Positions 1-7,560 are shown, counted from the stretch's first letter. The stretch is 11,498 nt of DNA from Cyclostephanos tholiformis (GCA_036939975.1 JALLPB010001583.1:1-11498), one strand, 5' to 3'. A program made the numbers and translations. The notes: generated from the letters alone by a model not told the origin.

Positions 1-84
1 GATTAAAGGGAAGGACAATGGTACCATATTTTATGGGGTTTAAGAATAGGCTAATATTCTAACATGATATATTCATATTTTTAG

Positions 85-246
85 GTTGATGATGTCTTTC
101 CCCTGAATTGGGCCTATGAGCCTTCGAACGGAATTAAATTGTCAGTTTCTCCTTTATACTTTGATTTTTCTAATTTTGCAACAACTGTCTATGTCCCAAA
201 GGAAGAATCCAACATGCTACGAATTGCAATGCATAGGAAAAAATGA
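85..246 (+). CDS. Possible 3'-terminal exon, unknown protein
   Basis: An open frame of 53 codons starts directly after a T-rich tract ending in TTTTTAG (a good 3' splice acceptor) and ends at TGA 244-246. The in-frame TAG at 82-84 is that acceptor, so the frame has no room for its own start and would be the last exon of a gene lying to the left. The peptide has a balanced, soluble-protein look: it begins VDDVFPLNWAYEPSNGIKLS, continues through LYFDFSNFATTVYVPKEE and ends MLRIAMHRKK. I do not recognise the family. It could be a host gene or a decayed element gene. Just past the stop, AATGTTGA and TCAACATT (248-265) form a tight inverted repeat. No poly(A) signal is obvious. Confidence 0.35.
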   Translation, partial: VDDVFPLNWAYEPSNGIKLSVSPLYFDFSNFATTVYVPKEESNMLRIAMHRKK

Positions 247-356
247 AAATGTTGAGTTCAACATTCAATTTTCTTCCTTTTTCATTTTTCATGTACTGTA
301 TTCAGATGAACATAGTACATAAAAGTCTAAAAAAATTGGCCTTTCACAATGTCAAC

Positions 357-620
357 TAGGAAGACACAATCTTGTTTTAATAAAAAAGCCCATTTATGTA
401 GGAATGATTTTGAAAGAATATAATCAGAGTCTATTTTATACCAACCCTATGTATGTTGGATTGTTATTTGGACAATCCTCTGGGACCAACGGCGGACTCT
501 CAAAACCAACCACCACTCCCACACCAAAAACACAAGGGGCTTCAAATTTGAAGGTAAGTCCAATTGCCATAGGTTGCTTGATAGTCCTTGATCATCTCAA
601 CATGGCAATGTATATTTTAT
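357..620 (+). repeat. Repeat A, left copy
   Basis: This stretch is a diverged copy of 7890-8210. Shared blocks in the same order are AGGAAGA near the start, an ATGTAGG/ACATATGT block, a purine-poor block around CCCACACCAAAA, then CTTCAA-TTTG with a splice-donor-like GGTAAGTCCAAT, then CTTGATCATC and CATGGCAAT-TATATTTTAT at the end. In the right copy A runs straight into repeat B. Here B does not follow until about 2300, so A and B belong to one element that was later split. An 88-codon frame across 404-670 spans the repeat edge and is probably not a gene. Confidence 0.6.
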
Positions 621-648
621 GGAAAATTTTAAATTCATTCTTTATAAG

Positions 649-1858
649 GTGTCCCACTACACAACCTTGAATTTCTCTCAACTCACATAAGGCCAAACAT
701 CACTCACACTTCTCTCACAAGCAATCACCAACCCACAAACAAAACTTTGACTGTTCACAGAGTGTCTCATCCAGAAACTCCCTCAGTGCCTTGGCTCAGA
801 TGTCTTCCATCACTACAACCCAACCAACGTGCCAAACACATGGACCAACTGGAACAGACCTCTCACATCAGCCACAAATCATCTCATCACCAGATTCCTC
901 TTGACTCTCCTTTACATAACAGATCTCCCATAGCATGCCCTCTTCATATCACATCTTTATATCAAATCAGGTGGACTGGGAATCATAAACCCATGAACTC
1001 AGGCCTTACCAGATTTTGCCCTCACCCTCACAACCTCCCTACCACATGCCACCACTCCTGGCATCTACCTCAACAAACAAATACAAAATGTCCTACTACC
1101 AAAAACACTCTCTGATCTATACTCCTGACTTACAAATCCCAAATCAAACATCCTTGCTAGATTCTACTACATCCTCCCAGACATTACAATGAGGGCCTCT
1201 CCACCCGCCATCCCACATACCGATCTACTTGACTACTTCTTAGCCACTCTCTCACACAACAGTGCATAAGGCTGATTAAAAAACATGCAGTGATGATTAT
1301 TAGTGCCGAACTCCATAACCATATTTCCAATTACAAATATGATCACTTCTACATCCTCCCAAGCATCCTCTCTACCCACACATCATATCCTTCTATTGGA
1401 ATGTCAAATGCATCAAACTGCTTTTCACCACTGACTCTCCTCCTCTCTACATGCCAGAAGTAATGCCTACCAATTTACCCAACCAAACTGCAATGTGCAT
1501 GTGGTCACAACACAAAAGACATCTATGGTGATCATATGTTTGCCTGTGTATACAACAGCAAAAAATGAGCACATTACATTATCTTTACAGGCATTGCTAT
1601 TGCTATTGACCCTCTATCAACGGCAGTAATAACGCTACCTAACACACCCTTAACCATCAAACCAAACTTCCACCTTAACTCAGACACCACCACACTACCT
1701 TTTGACATCTCATTTAACCCCCCGATGCTGATTTCAACATCACTGGACCACCTCAAGTTCCCACAAACATGACTTCAAGAAATATCCATCCAAACCAATT
1801 CAGATGGTGCAACTGTCTGCATTCTGATAGAGTTGCACATGGCTACACTGATAGTTAG
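649..1858 (+). pseudogene. Reverse transcriptase C-terminal remnant
   Basis: Reading the frame with codons starting at 661 gives long protein-like stretches broken by stops at 688, 748, 931, 994, 1126 and 1267. The sequence includes CLGSDVFHHYNP, then HALFISHLYIKSGGLGIINP (GGLGI block at 970-993), then LPDFALTLTT. After a frame change the frame from about 1449 reads LPIYP, then C-A-C-G-H-N...Y-G-D-H-M-F-A-C (1494-1547), a C-x-C...H-x3-C finger. A stop at 1566 follows, then AHYIIFTGIAIAIDPLSTA and P-F-D-I-S-F near 1700. A C6 run at 1718-1723 shifts the frame again, and the last frame ends at TAG 1856. The order GGLGI, finger, P-x-D resembles the C-terminal thumb, CCHC finger and restriction-like nuclease of some non-LTR elements; the nuclease assignment is inference. 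The gene cannot make a full protein. Confidence 0.65.
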
Positions 1859-1930
1859 GGTTGCTCACAGATGCCCCAATAGCTAGGGTTGCATGTGCTG
1901 GGGGGCTGGGTACTAGTTTGTCTAAAAAAA
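649..1930 (+). mobile_element. 5'-truncated, decayed LINE-like retroelement
   Basis: This segment separates repeat A from repeat B, which are adjacent in the other copy at 7890-8830. It carries the C-terminal part of a reverse transcriptase and ends in a GT-rich tail followed by A7 (1924-1930), as expected for the 3' end of a non-LTR retroelement. The left edge is approximate because A fades out near 620 and the coding frame becomes visible by about 649. I could not find a convincing target-site duplication. The plus strand is strongly C-rich from about 680 to 1780, unlike its surroundings. Confidence 0.6.
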
Positions 1931-2055
1931 TAACCATATGGAACTTTGTGATATGCTTTTCTGATATGTTACCAATACATCTCTTTGTAGGTCAGATCAC
2001 AAGATATGTTTTTTAGCATATCTTTTATGTTTTTACGTTTTCTTTATATTTTTAG

Positions 2056-2259
2056 AGCTTCTCTGCGGGAAACTTCTCAAAGCCCAGAAAATGTACTTTT
2101 AGTGTTATGGGCAAAAAAATTAAGGTTGACACCTCCCAAGAATTGGACTTTGAAAAATTGCAGTTGGAGTGGAGTCTCACCAACTGCTTTTTTCCTATGT
2201 GCACATGCATTCATCTTTGTCCCTCTCTCTCTCTCTCCAATCCATCTTCAGTGACATAA
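2056..2259 (+). CDS. Exon-like open frame, unknown
   Basis: A 67-codon open frame starts immediately after ATATTTTTAG (acceptor AG at 2054-2055; the in-frame TAG is part of it) and ends at TAA 2257. The first 45 residues look protein-like, starting SFSAGNFSKPRKCTFSVMGK and running through a charged stretch, QELDFEKLQLEWSLTNC. The last third is a CT-repeat translation (LSLS) and is unconvincing, so any real exon would end near 2190. I do not recognise it. It lies in the 1931-2290 segment that is absent from the other A-B copy. Another frame of the same stretch is also open from an ATG at 2006 but shows poorer residue usage. Confidence 0.25.
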   Translation, partial: SFSAGNFSKPRKCTFSVMGKKIKVDTSQELDFEKLQLEWSLTNCFFPMCTCIHLCPSLSLSNPSSVT

Positions 2260-2289
2260 CCAAACCGTTCGTGGTGATGGTGGTTGCAG

Positions 2290-2912
2290 TGATGCCAATG
2301 GGGGCAGTGGCAGCAGCAGCAGTGCTGACTAAAGGTAAGTTTTTTAAAAGGTGATTCTCATGCTTTTTCTGTGCCACTGCACTGAAACAATGCACACTAA
2401 CTTAAGCTATTGAACAATACTTAGTTGCCAATGCCGCCCTTGAATTCATCAAATTTGGAATGGTTTTGGCCAAGGGGGGGGGGCACCATGATGGTCACAT
2501 TGTTTTGGGGAAGGTAGGTATCATATTTGCATGTGGGCAAGTAGTATAGTAGTAAGTAGTTCAGACTTAGTAAAAATAAATAATTACAATAAATCTGTTA
2601 GGTGTAGAGCAGTCGCACCATCCAAAGCAGTTTGGTGGGTGCAAGGCATAATTGTTTCTCACATGAAAATTGTGAGAAACAGTTATACTTCACACCCATC
2701 CCAAAAATAAAACTGAAAATTGATTTAAATATGGATATACATAGGAATCTGTTTCCATTTTTTATATCCTACATATGTGGGAATAGGTATGAACTCAAAC
2801 AGGAGAGTGCATCCTTTTAAGTAATTAATTTAAAAATTGTATAGGGGTGTTCTCACCCATCATGTCCATACAAATAATTTTATTGACATCCTAGATTTGT
2901 TCTTCAGAGGAG
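2290..2912 (+). repeat. Repeat B, first copy (B1)
   Basis: This copy aligns along its length with 8221-8805 and, more weakly, with 6655-7560. Landmarks in order are a splice-donor-like AAAG/GTAAGT (donor at 2335), AATGCACACTAACTT, TGGAATGGTTTTGGCCAAGG followed by G10 (2474-2483), CACCATGATGGTCAC, GGTAGGTATCATA, the hairpin at 2637-2697, TCCTACATATGTGGGA, and finally CTAG/ATTTGTTCTTCAGAGGA with an acceptor-like AG at 2893-2894. The 560-bp interval between donor and acceptor is close to the 536 bp in the second copy. Whether it is a mobile element or an intron with exon edges is unresolved. Confidence 0.65.
2637..2697. repeat. Hairpin of repeat B1
   Basis: The arms 2637-2662 and 2672-2697 pair at 21 of 26 positions, and two of the five mismatches would be G-U pairs in RNA. 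The 9-nt loop is ATGAAAATT. The loop and adjoining GTGAGAAA are identical in the other copies. Confidence 0.7.
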
Positions 2913-3567
2913 CATCAATAATGAGAGCATATGCTGGATGATCATGGACTAAGCTGTTGCAAGAGTTGTGGGGAAGATGAGGTGGTGCACCGGGTGATTT
3001 TTTCAGGGAAGAGGCACTTGCTGGGGGAACAGCGTAAAGCATTTGTTTTGCATACATTGCTTGGCTCGCACACATTAAAGGGGAATCAGTGGCAATCATT
3101 GGGCATTGGTAGTGACGCATCAGTGGTTAGTGCAGAGTTGGGTGCGTTGGTGGCAGGATGATGTTACTAGTCTTGGCGCTGGTGCGCTGGTGTCTGTGGG
3201 GGAGAGGGAGAGACCCGACAATCAAGATCATGAGGAGATAGATAGAAGGGGGGAACAGAATGTGACAAAGGGGGGTTGCACATGATGATGACACAATGGA
3301 AGACAATGAGAACAAGGGATGATGCAATGGCAAGGAAGAAGAAAGGAGTTTTATTACACAACAATCAACAAAGGGTGGTGGAAAATGGGCACGTGTCAAA
3401 AGGAGATGCACAATATGAGTAAGTTGGATGTTTAGGTGGGAGCAAATAATATGTATTCAAATATTTATTGGGATCTTAAATTATCACTCTTTCCCACCAC
3501 CCATCTCATCGTCCTCATCCTTTGTCCTCCTTGTAATAGCCCCTTCTCTCCCTCCCGATCCTGCAAA
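2913..3567. other. No gene recognised; purine-rich stretch
   Basis: Short overlapping frames occur on both strands (about 76 codons plus at 2931-3161, 86 codons minus at 2860-3120), but neither has recognisable motifs. They share the same bases, so at most one could be real. From about 3190 to 3350 the plus strand is purine-rich with G runs of six, and from 3485 to 3560 it becomes pyrimidine-rich. I see no repeat copies of this stretch elsewhere in the window. Confidence 0.5.
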
Positions 3568-3990
3568 TCAATATTTTGTGAGGCAATTCAAACACTCCGA
3601 GAGACTTACCAGGCTAATCACAAAGTTTGGACATAATGTCCTTAACTTTAGTAAAATGGGGTTACAACCTTCCTTCCAAGTGCAATATGGTGCACATAGG
3701 TACTGGCAGTCACGTCCTATCAGGATTTTGAATGCGATTCTTGGGCGCAAGACCACCTCTGCATGAATTTCCTGTTTGCAGCTGATCGTCCTCAATTGCA
3801 AAAACTCCAAATGCTTCAATTCCTACATAGGCACCAGTATGTTTTTGAAGGTTCCCGTCAAGAAAAACTGATAATTCATGCATACTCACCATGACGGCCG
3901 CCAAAATGGTGCCAAAATGATGAGATACTACAATGCCAAGATGATTTGGAGGTTCAATAATCATTAATAATATATCATAATGATGGGGCT
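3568..3990 (-). repeat. Repeat C, inverted copy (C0)
   Basis: Read on the minus strand, this matches the plus-strand units at 9521-10050 and 10051-11359. Shared blocks include ATTGAAC, CTTGGCATT, the exact 16-mer CATGGTGAGTATGCAT (complement of 3878-3893), a CCTACAAAA/CCTTCAAAA block, CTATGTA, ATTCAAAAT, and further on CATATTGCAC, CCATTTT and CAAACTTTG, the last group matching 11180-11250. The order is the same throughout. This copy is the least damaged as a coding sequence. It sits between unique DNA and the low-complexity tract upstream of the membrane-protein gene. Confidence 0.7.
3710..3964 (-). CDS. Repeat C protein fragment, unknown family
   Basis: This minus-strand frame has 84 codons from ATG at 3962-3964 to a stop at 3710-3712. 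Residues roughly 8-70 align without gaps with translated copies in the tandem repeats. The block MVSMHELSVFLDGNLQ..TGAYVGI here becomes MVSMHEL-stop-VFCGGSLQNYTGIYVRI at 9741 onward, and both end TGN-CRG. The frame is open here but broken in the other copies, so it is the best surviving version. The aligned copies place M-V-S-M-H at the same position. A second minus frame (3819 down to 3568) overlaps the 3' part and may continue the homology after a frameshift. I do not recognise the protein. It could be a fragment of a mobile-element gene or of a host gene captured by one. The true start is uncertain because homology extends upstream to about 3990. Confidence 0.4.
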   Translation of the reverse strand: MIIEPPNHLGIVVSHHFGTILAAVMVSMHELSVFLDGNLQKHTGAYVGIEAFGVFAIEDDQLQTGNSCRGGLAPKNRIQNPDRT

Positions 3991-4082
3991 AAGCCTCATC
4001 TATTAAAAAAACTCATCTCCTACTTTAGGGCACTAATGACCGACCTGCTCTTGCCTGAAGGGCCCATCATCAGGCGTAGAAA

Positions 4083-4430
4083 TTGCCACCGCTGTGCGTA
4101 ATTGCCGCAATACCCCCCTCCCTCTGCCGGCGAGCATCTTCGTCAGCATTTGCTTTGTCTGTGTTGTCATCATCAGCCCCCCCCCCCTTCTCCCTCCTCT
4201 TCATTTTTAATTCGCCACCCTTATCGTCATCATTGTCATTCTCTACCCACCGTCTTCATCATCACCATCTCATCACCATCATTGATTGCGCTTGCGATTC
4301 CCCCCCCCTATGGCCACATTTGTTTTTGTCGTCGCCGCCATTGCCGATGCTGTCGTCCTTGTCACTGTTGACATCGCCGTTGTCGTCATTGTCATCCTCA
4401 ATGTTCTTCCTGATTGATTGTTGAGTTTTG
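4083..4430. repeat. Pyrimidine-rich low-complexity tract with C runs
   Basis: The plus strand is dominated by CT, CATC, GTCATC and GTCGTC words, with C11 at 4177-4187 and C9 at 4300-4308. Open frames exist on both strands only because stops are rare in such sequence. The minus frame reads as Asp/Asn/Gly runs (4262-4510) and the plus frames as Ser/Pro/Leu runs. The bases from 4000 to 4082 and from 4430 to 4720 hold no recognisable gene. Confidence 0.6.
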
Positions 4431-4726
4431 TATCCTTCTCTTCCACCAATCTTCACACGAGAAGATGGGACGGTCGGTATGGTAGTATGGTAGTACCCCT
4501 CCCACATCATAAAAACGATCCCCCTCTTGATGTTTGATGGTCAATTTCTTGCCATTCGTGACCCAATTTAAGTTTCGGGAACCAGCCTTGTCGCAATGAC
4601 TCTCTTTTTCCGGGGACCGAGACTCTTTTGCTATGAACCGTGAACACACGCTCGGTGACCCTAAGACTGAGCGATGATGTTTCATCCCGTGGAGGGTGCG
4701 AGGGAAGGAGCGATAATACTAAATTT

Positions 4727-4733
4727 TATATAA
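4727..4733 (+). promoter_or_regulatory. TATA-like box
   Basis: TATATAA sits in an AT-rich dip (AAATTTTATATAATC) within otherwise mixed sequence, about 370 bp upstream of the preferred start at 5102 and 120 bp upstream of the alternative ATG at 4853. It could set a transcription start near 4755, but TATA use in this kind of organism varies, so this is only suggestive. Confidence 0.3.
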
Positions 4734-5001
4734 TCAAATGTCCACTAATAGGCGCAATTCGGAAGACGATTCCGTCTTCGACTGGGGTAACCGTTCAAGC
4801 TCAAACTTTGGCCCATTCCAGAGTAAGGGGAGCACCGGCGGCGGCTCATCCGATGGTGAGTCCGGATGATGAATTTGCGGCGAGGTGGACCCATCCGATT
4901 GACTACGTAGTTGGACCCACTCGCGATGTGTTTCATCGTTTCCTCCCCAGCCTTCCATGCTCCCGCTCAGACTCACGTCGCCCTCCTCCCCCCGTCCGAC
5001 T

Positions 5002-5025
5002 ATCATCATCATCATCATCATCATC
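5002..5025. repeat. (ATC)8 microsatellite
   Basis: Eight perfect ATC units lie in the presumed 5' leader of the membrane-protein gene. If the upstream ATG at 4853 were used, the tract would be read as a serine run (TCA codons). Confidence 0.9.
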
Positions 5026-5101
5026 CCCTCTCCCCCTAACTAAAACAACATCCTACAACGAAGAAAATCCCCCCCCGTCGTCCAGGTACGATCCTCGCGC
5101 C

Positions 5102-5752
5102 ATGTCGCGCATAGTCGACATCAACGACCTCGTCGACGATAGCAGCGGCGACGATTCCGACGACGACGGCGGTATCATCGGTCACAGCGTCGGGATCGGG
5201 AGCGTCATCGGGGGAGTCGGACGGTCGTCTAGGTCCAAGTCGTCGTCGTCCGGCCCCGGCAAACTCGACCCGTCGTCCTCCAACGACGGCAACGACGGGA
5301 GGTCGATGAAGGGGACCGGCCCGAACGCCCCCGGTGGCGTTTCGTTGGGACAGGCGCTAATACTCTCGTCCCTCGTGGCGATCATCGCGGCGGCGAGCGT
5401 CGCCATCGGGTACGCCGTCGTTGGACCCAACCCACCCGCGCCGTCGTCGACGTCGACCGACTACGACGACGACTCCTCCGGCCTGTCGAGGGCGTACATG
5501 GGCGCCGAGGGGGGGGGGGAACAAAAGCTCCTCGAGATCGCGGAGCGCGTCGTCGTGGCCTGCTCGGAGGAGAACCTAGATTCCGACATGTCCGACTGTC
5601 GCGCGTTGTGTCGGGATAGGGCCTGCTGCTTCGACGACGACGTCGACCGCTCGTGCGCGGACGACGAGAGGTGGAATTGCGCCGCGTACGCGGGATGCGC
5701 GAACATATTGGACGGCGTACCGATCGGGGGGGAGGACGAGGACGAGGAGTGA
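5102..5752 (+). CDS. Single-pass membrane protein, Cys-rich C-terminus
   Basis: This is a 216-residue protein of unknown function and the only convincing intact gene here. Residues 1-80 are hydrophilic, with DDSSGDDSDDDGG near 13-24, then Gly- and Ser-rich segments. Residues about 84-107 (QALILSSLVAIIAAASVAIG) form one transmembrane helix. After an acidic, Ser/Pro linker, residues 154-199 carry eight cysteines spaced C-x11-C-x3-C-x4-CC-x8-C-x7-C-x5-C, ending CAAYAGC. That layout suggests a small disulfide-bonded domain on the lumenal or outer side. From memory, diatoms have many small membrane proteins with a CCF...C...YxGC pattern; I know no function for them. I prefer ATG 5102 because strong GC3 bias and the typical acidic N-terminus begin there. 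The frame is open upstream (ATG at 4853 adds 83 Ser/Pro/Arg-rich residues, with a GTG codon at 4640 further up), probably leader sequence. The CDS contains G11 at 5509-5519 and G7 at 5726-5732. Confidence 0.8.
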   Translation: MSRIVDINDLVDDSSGDDSDDDGGIIGHSVGIGSVIGGVGRSSRSKSSSSGPGKLDPSSSNDGNDGRSMKGTGPNAPGGVSLGQALILSSLVAIIAAASVAIGYAVVGPNPPAPSSTSTDYDDDSSGLSRAYMGAEGGGEQKLLEIAERVVVACSEENLDSDMSDCRALCRDRACCFDDDVDRSCADDERWNCAAYAGCANILDGVPIGGEDEDEE

Positions 5753-5901
5753 GCGACTAGTGGAGGATTCCGCCGAGACGAGGGGGTGTGGTCGATATAT
5801 ATATGGAAGTCGAACGAGGAGGGAGGGGGGGAGAGGCAATGTCTCCAATCTCTAGAGATTGTATAACGAATTGGCCGGTAAGCTGCGTCGAGTTCGAAAT
5901 T

Positions 5902-5907
5902 AATAAA
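5902..5907 (+). terminator. AATAAA poly(A) signal
   Basis: A canonical AATAAA lies 150 bp after the stop codon, just where the GC-rich gene island gives way to AT-rich DNA. It is the natural 3' end signal for the gene at 5102-5752. Confidence 0.5.
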
Positions 5908-5909
5908 CT

Positions 5910-6654
5910 TGATGAATAATTACTCCAAATTAGGACATTCATTTTGCCTTGAGACTACCTGGAATGTAACATTTCATGTCTTTAGTTACGTCTTTTGAGT
6001 CGCGAATCACACACACAACTTGATGAGACATCACCTGCCCTTTGCAATGTTCAATGCCTTTGCATTATTTTCATACGCATTTGCAATTTTCATGTTTCAT
6101 CATATTGTTCCTCCGCGGATTTTTGCAATTTTCATATGCGTTTGTGATTCTCATAAAGGGAGTCCTGATAACAGTGATTGACATCGACAGTGGCGGGAAT
6201 GAAAACAGTCAAATTGGTCTTTTAATAACAATCCCTGTGCCGTCTTAGCTTGCAAAGATGTGCCACTTTTGATAGGAGCAGATTTTTTTTGGATGAACAA
6301 TTTATATGAAATAACATTTTTTCATTTGCCCTGGTGTGCACATCAAAGGTGTGGCATGAACTGTGGGTAGTACTTAGATGATGATAAGAGTAAAAATGAA
6401 ATAAGGGTCTCTCACAGGCAAACAAGGTGTAGTATTTGCAATTCAACTGTGGTACAGACTATTGTAGTCGCAAACTTTGGACCCAAAAAAGTATGTATAT
6501 AACCCAGGTAACTCCAGACGTTTCCAGAAAATGCTATGTAACTTTAAGGGGCTCAGACACTACAGTTTCCAGTTGAATTGATATTTCCCTAAGCCTGCAT
6601 GCCTAATGTTTTTTATGTGGAACTAATGAATTCTTTTATTTTATTTGATTTTAG
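5910..6654. other. AT-rich intergenic DNA, no gene recognised
   Basis: The word TTTGCAATTTTCAT occurs at 6080-6093 and again at 6122-6135, inside a loosely repeated stretch with CATACGCATTTG and CATATGCGTTTG. A 47-codon open stretch at 6433-6573 (including SMYITQVTPDVSRKCYVTLR) is protein-like but has no start codon and no splice acceptor I trust. Otherwise I see nothing coding. Confidence 0.5.
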
Positions 6655-6855
6655 TCTACACGCCACAGCTCAGCTTGCTAGAGGTGATTTTTTTAAGTGT
6701 CTGATCATGCTTTTGTGCTGCTATATTAAAACAATGTGCACTCACCACACCAGTTACTGACCTACGCAGGTGAATAACTTTTCCCCTGAAGTGAATAACT
6801 AGTGTAAACGAGTGACAAGTGGTTCAGGTTGAGAGAAGAAAATTAGGAGCTTAGT

Positions 6856-7268
6856 TTAAGGTTTAAAAATGAAGTGGATCACCCTCTCCAAAGCGGAGGG
6901 GGTGAGATGTGTCCTGTAGGATTCTACAGGTGTTGGTACATCTTCATGATGTATCTTTGATGTTCCTCCATGAGTATGTACATCTGTAGGAGAGCTTGAA
7001 GATCTCCCTTCAACACCATATGATGTGGTGGATCCATCCAGTGATGTGGTGGATCTCTGTTTTAACATTCAATAATGTTTTAGATCTCTGATGTCAGGTC
7101 TATGACCTCAGAGGTTCCACTTGGTGCTAAAAATTCAATTGGTACCTTATAGTGTATTAGGTAAGTTCTGTAACACCTAATGTCTGGCCTTGGGTCAGGC
7201 ATGCCTAAAGTGTAACAGTGGTTACACAAGTTACAACAAACTTCTGGGCTCATGTCAGTTACCGGCAA
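6856..7268 (-). pseudogene. Unknown coding-like remnant inside B3
   Basis: Two minus-strand frames lie end to end with only 11 bp between them. The first, 7268 to 7080 (62 codons), contains MSPEVCCNLCNHCYTLGMP (a C-x2-C-x2-H-C cluster), DPRPDIRCYRTYL and a tail GTSEVIDLTSE. The second, 7068 to 6856 (70 codons), is in a different frame, is Ser/Thr/Gly-rich and has an in-frame 21-bp duplication (TGATGTGGTGGATC at 7021 and 7042 on the plus strand). Together they could be a zinc-finger-like element protein broken by a frameshift. The family is not recognised, and the cysteine cluster is too small to classify. Both lie wholly in the segment that B1 and B2 lack, consistent with cargo brought in by an insertion. 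Confidence 0.25.
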
Positions 7269-7414
7269 TATATTTTACACCCATGGCGTCTGAGTGGGGA
7301 GGGTACCATGGCCACCATCTTAGTCAGGTGTGCTTGCTAGTATCATAGATTATACAGTGACTGTACTAAAAGTGCTAATTGTAGTGTAGTTGTACCATCC
7401 AAGATAGTTTGGAT

Positions 7415-7475
7415 GGGTGGGAAGCAAGTTTGTCACTCGCATGAAAATTGTGAGAAATGAATATTCTTCTCACCC
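7415..7475. repeat. Hairpin of repeat B3 (decayed)
   Basis: The arms 7415-7440 and 7450-7475 pair at only about 16-17 of 26 positions. The loop ATGAAAATT and the adjoining GTGAGAAA remain identical to the other copies. Confidence 0.55.
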
Positions 7476-7560
7476 ATAAAAACAAAAACAAAAATAAAAT
7501 TGATTTGAACATGGCAACATAAGTAGGAATCCTTACCATTTGTCTGTTTTTCTATCCTAC

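Larger units (their letters stand above)
6655..7560 (+). repeat. Repeat B, third copy (B3), interrupted
   Basis: The left part (6655-6785) matches the start of B1/B2: CAGCTTGCTAGAG/GTGATTTTTTTAAG, GATCATGCTTTTGTG, AAACAATGTGCACTCAC. The match stops near 6785 and resumes near 7290 with GGGGAGGGTACCATGGCCACCAT, TAGTATCATAG, GTAGTTGTACCATCCAAGA, the hairpin at 7415-7475, and TTTGAACATGG...ATCCTACATATATCAGAA. The roughly 500 bp between are absent from B1 and B2, so this copy carries an insertion or the other two share a deletion. It is the most decayed of the three. Confidence 0.6.

Noticed and set aside
747..1115. 122-codon plus-strand open frame
   Set aside because: It is out of frame with the reverse-transcriptase remnant, which makes far better protein sense over the same bases. 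The composition (His, Pro, Thr, Ser) simply reflects the C-rich strand.
2637..2697. Repeat B hairpin as a Helitron 3' end
   Set aside because: The hairpin is not followed by CTRR within the expected distance in any of the three copies, and the repeat continues for another 200 bp beyond it.
2860..3411. Minus-strand frames of 65-94 codons
   Set aside because: They are translations of a purine-rich plus strand, without motifs, and overlap equally long plus-strand frames.
4083..4510. Several long open frames on both strands
   Set aside because: They translate to Ser/Pro/Leu or Asp/Asn runs from low-complexity DNA in which stop codons are rare. No motif or consistent start is present.
4640..5101. 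N-terminal extension of the membrane-protein gene
   Set aside because: The frame is open, but begins at GTG or at ATG 4853 and yields Ser/Pro/Arg-rich sequence with an ATC microsatellite and a C8 run. It looks like 5' leader. Transcript data could reverse this.
4734..5848. Minus-strand and alternative-frame open frames across the gene
   Set aside because: They are shadows of the GC-rich coding strand.
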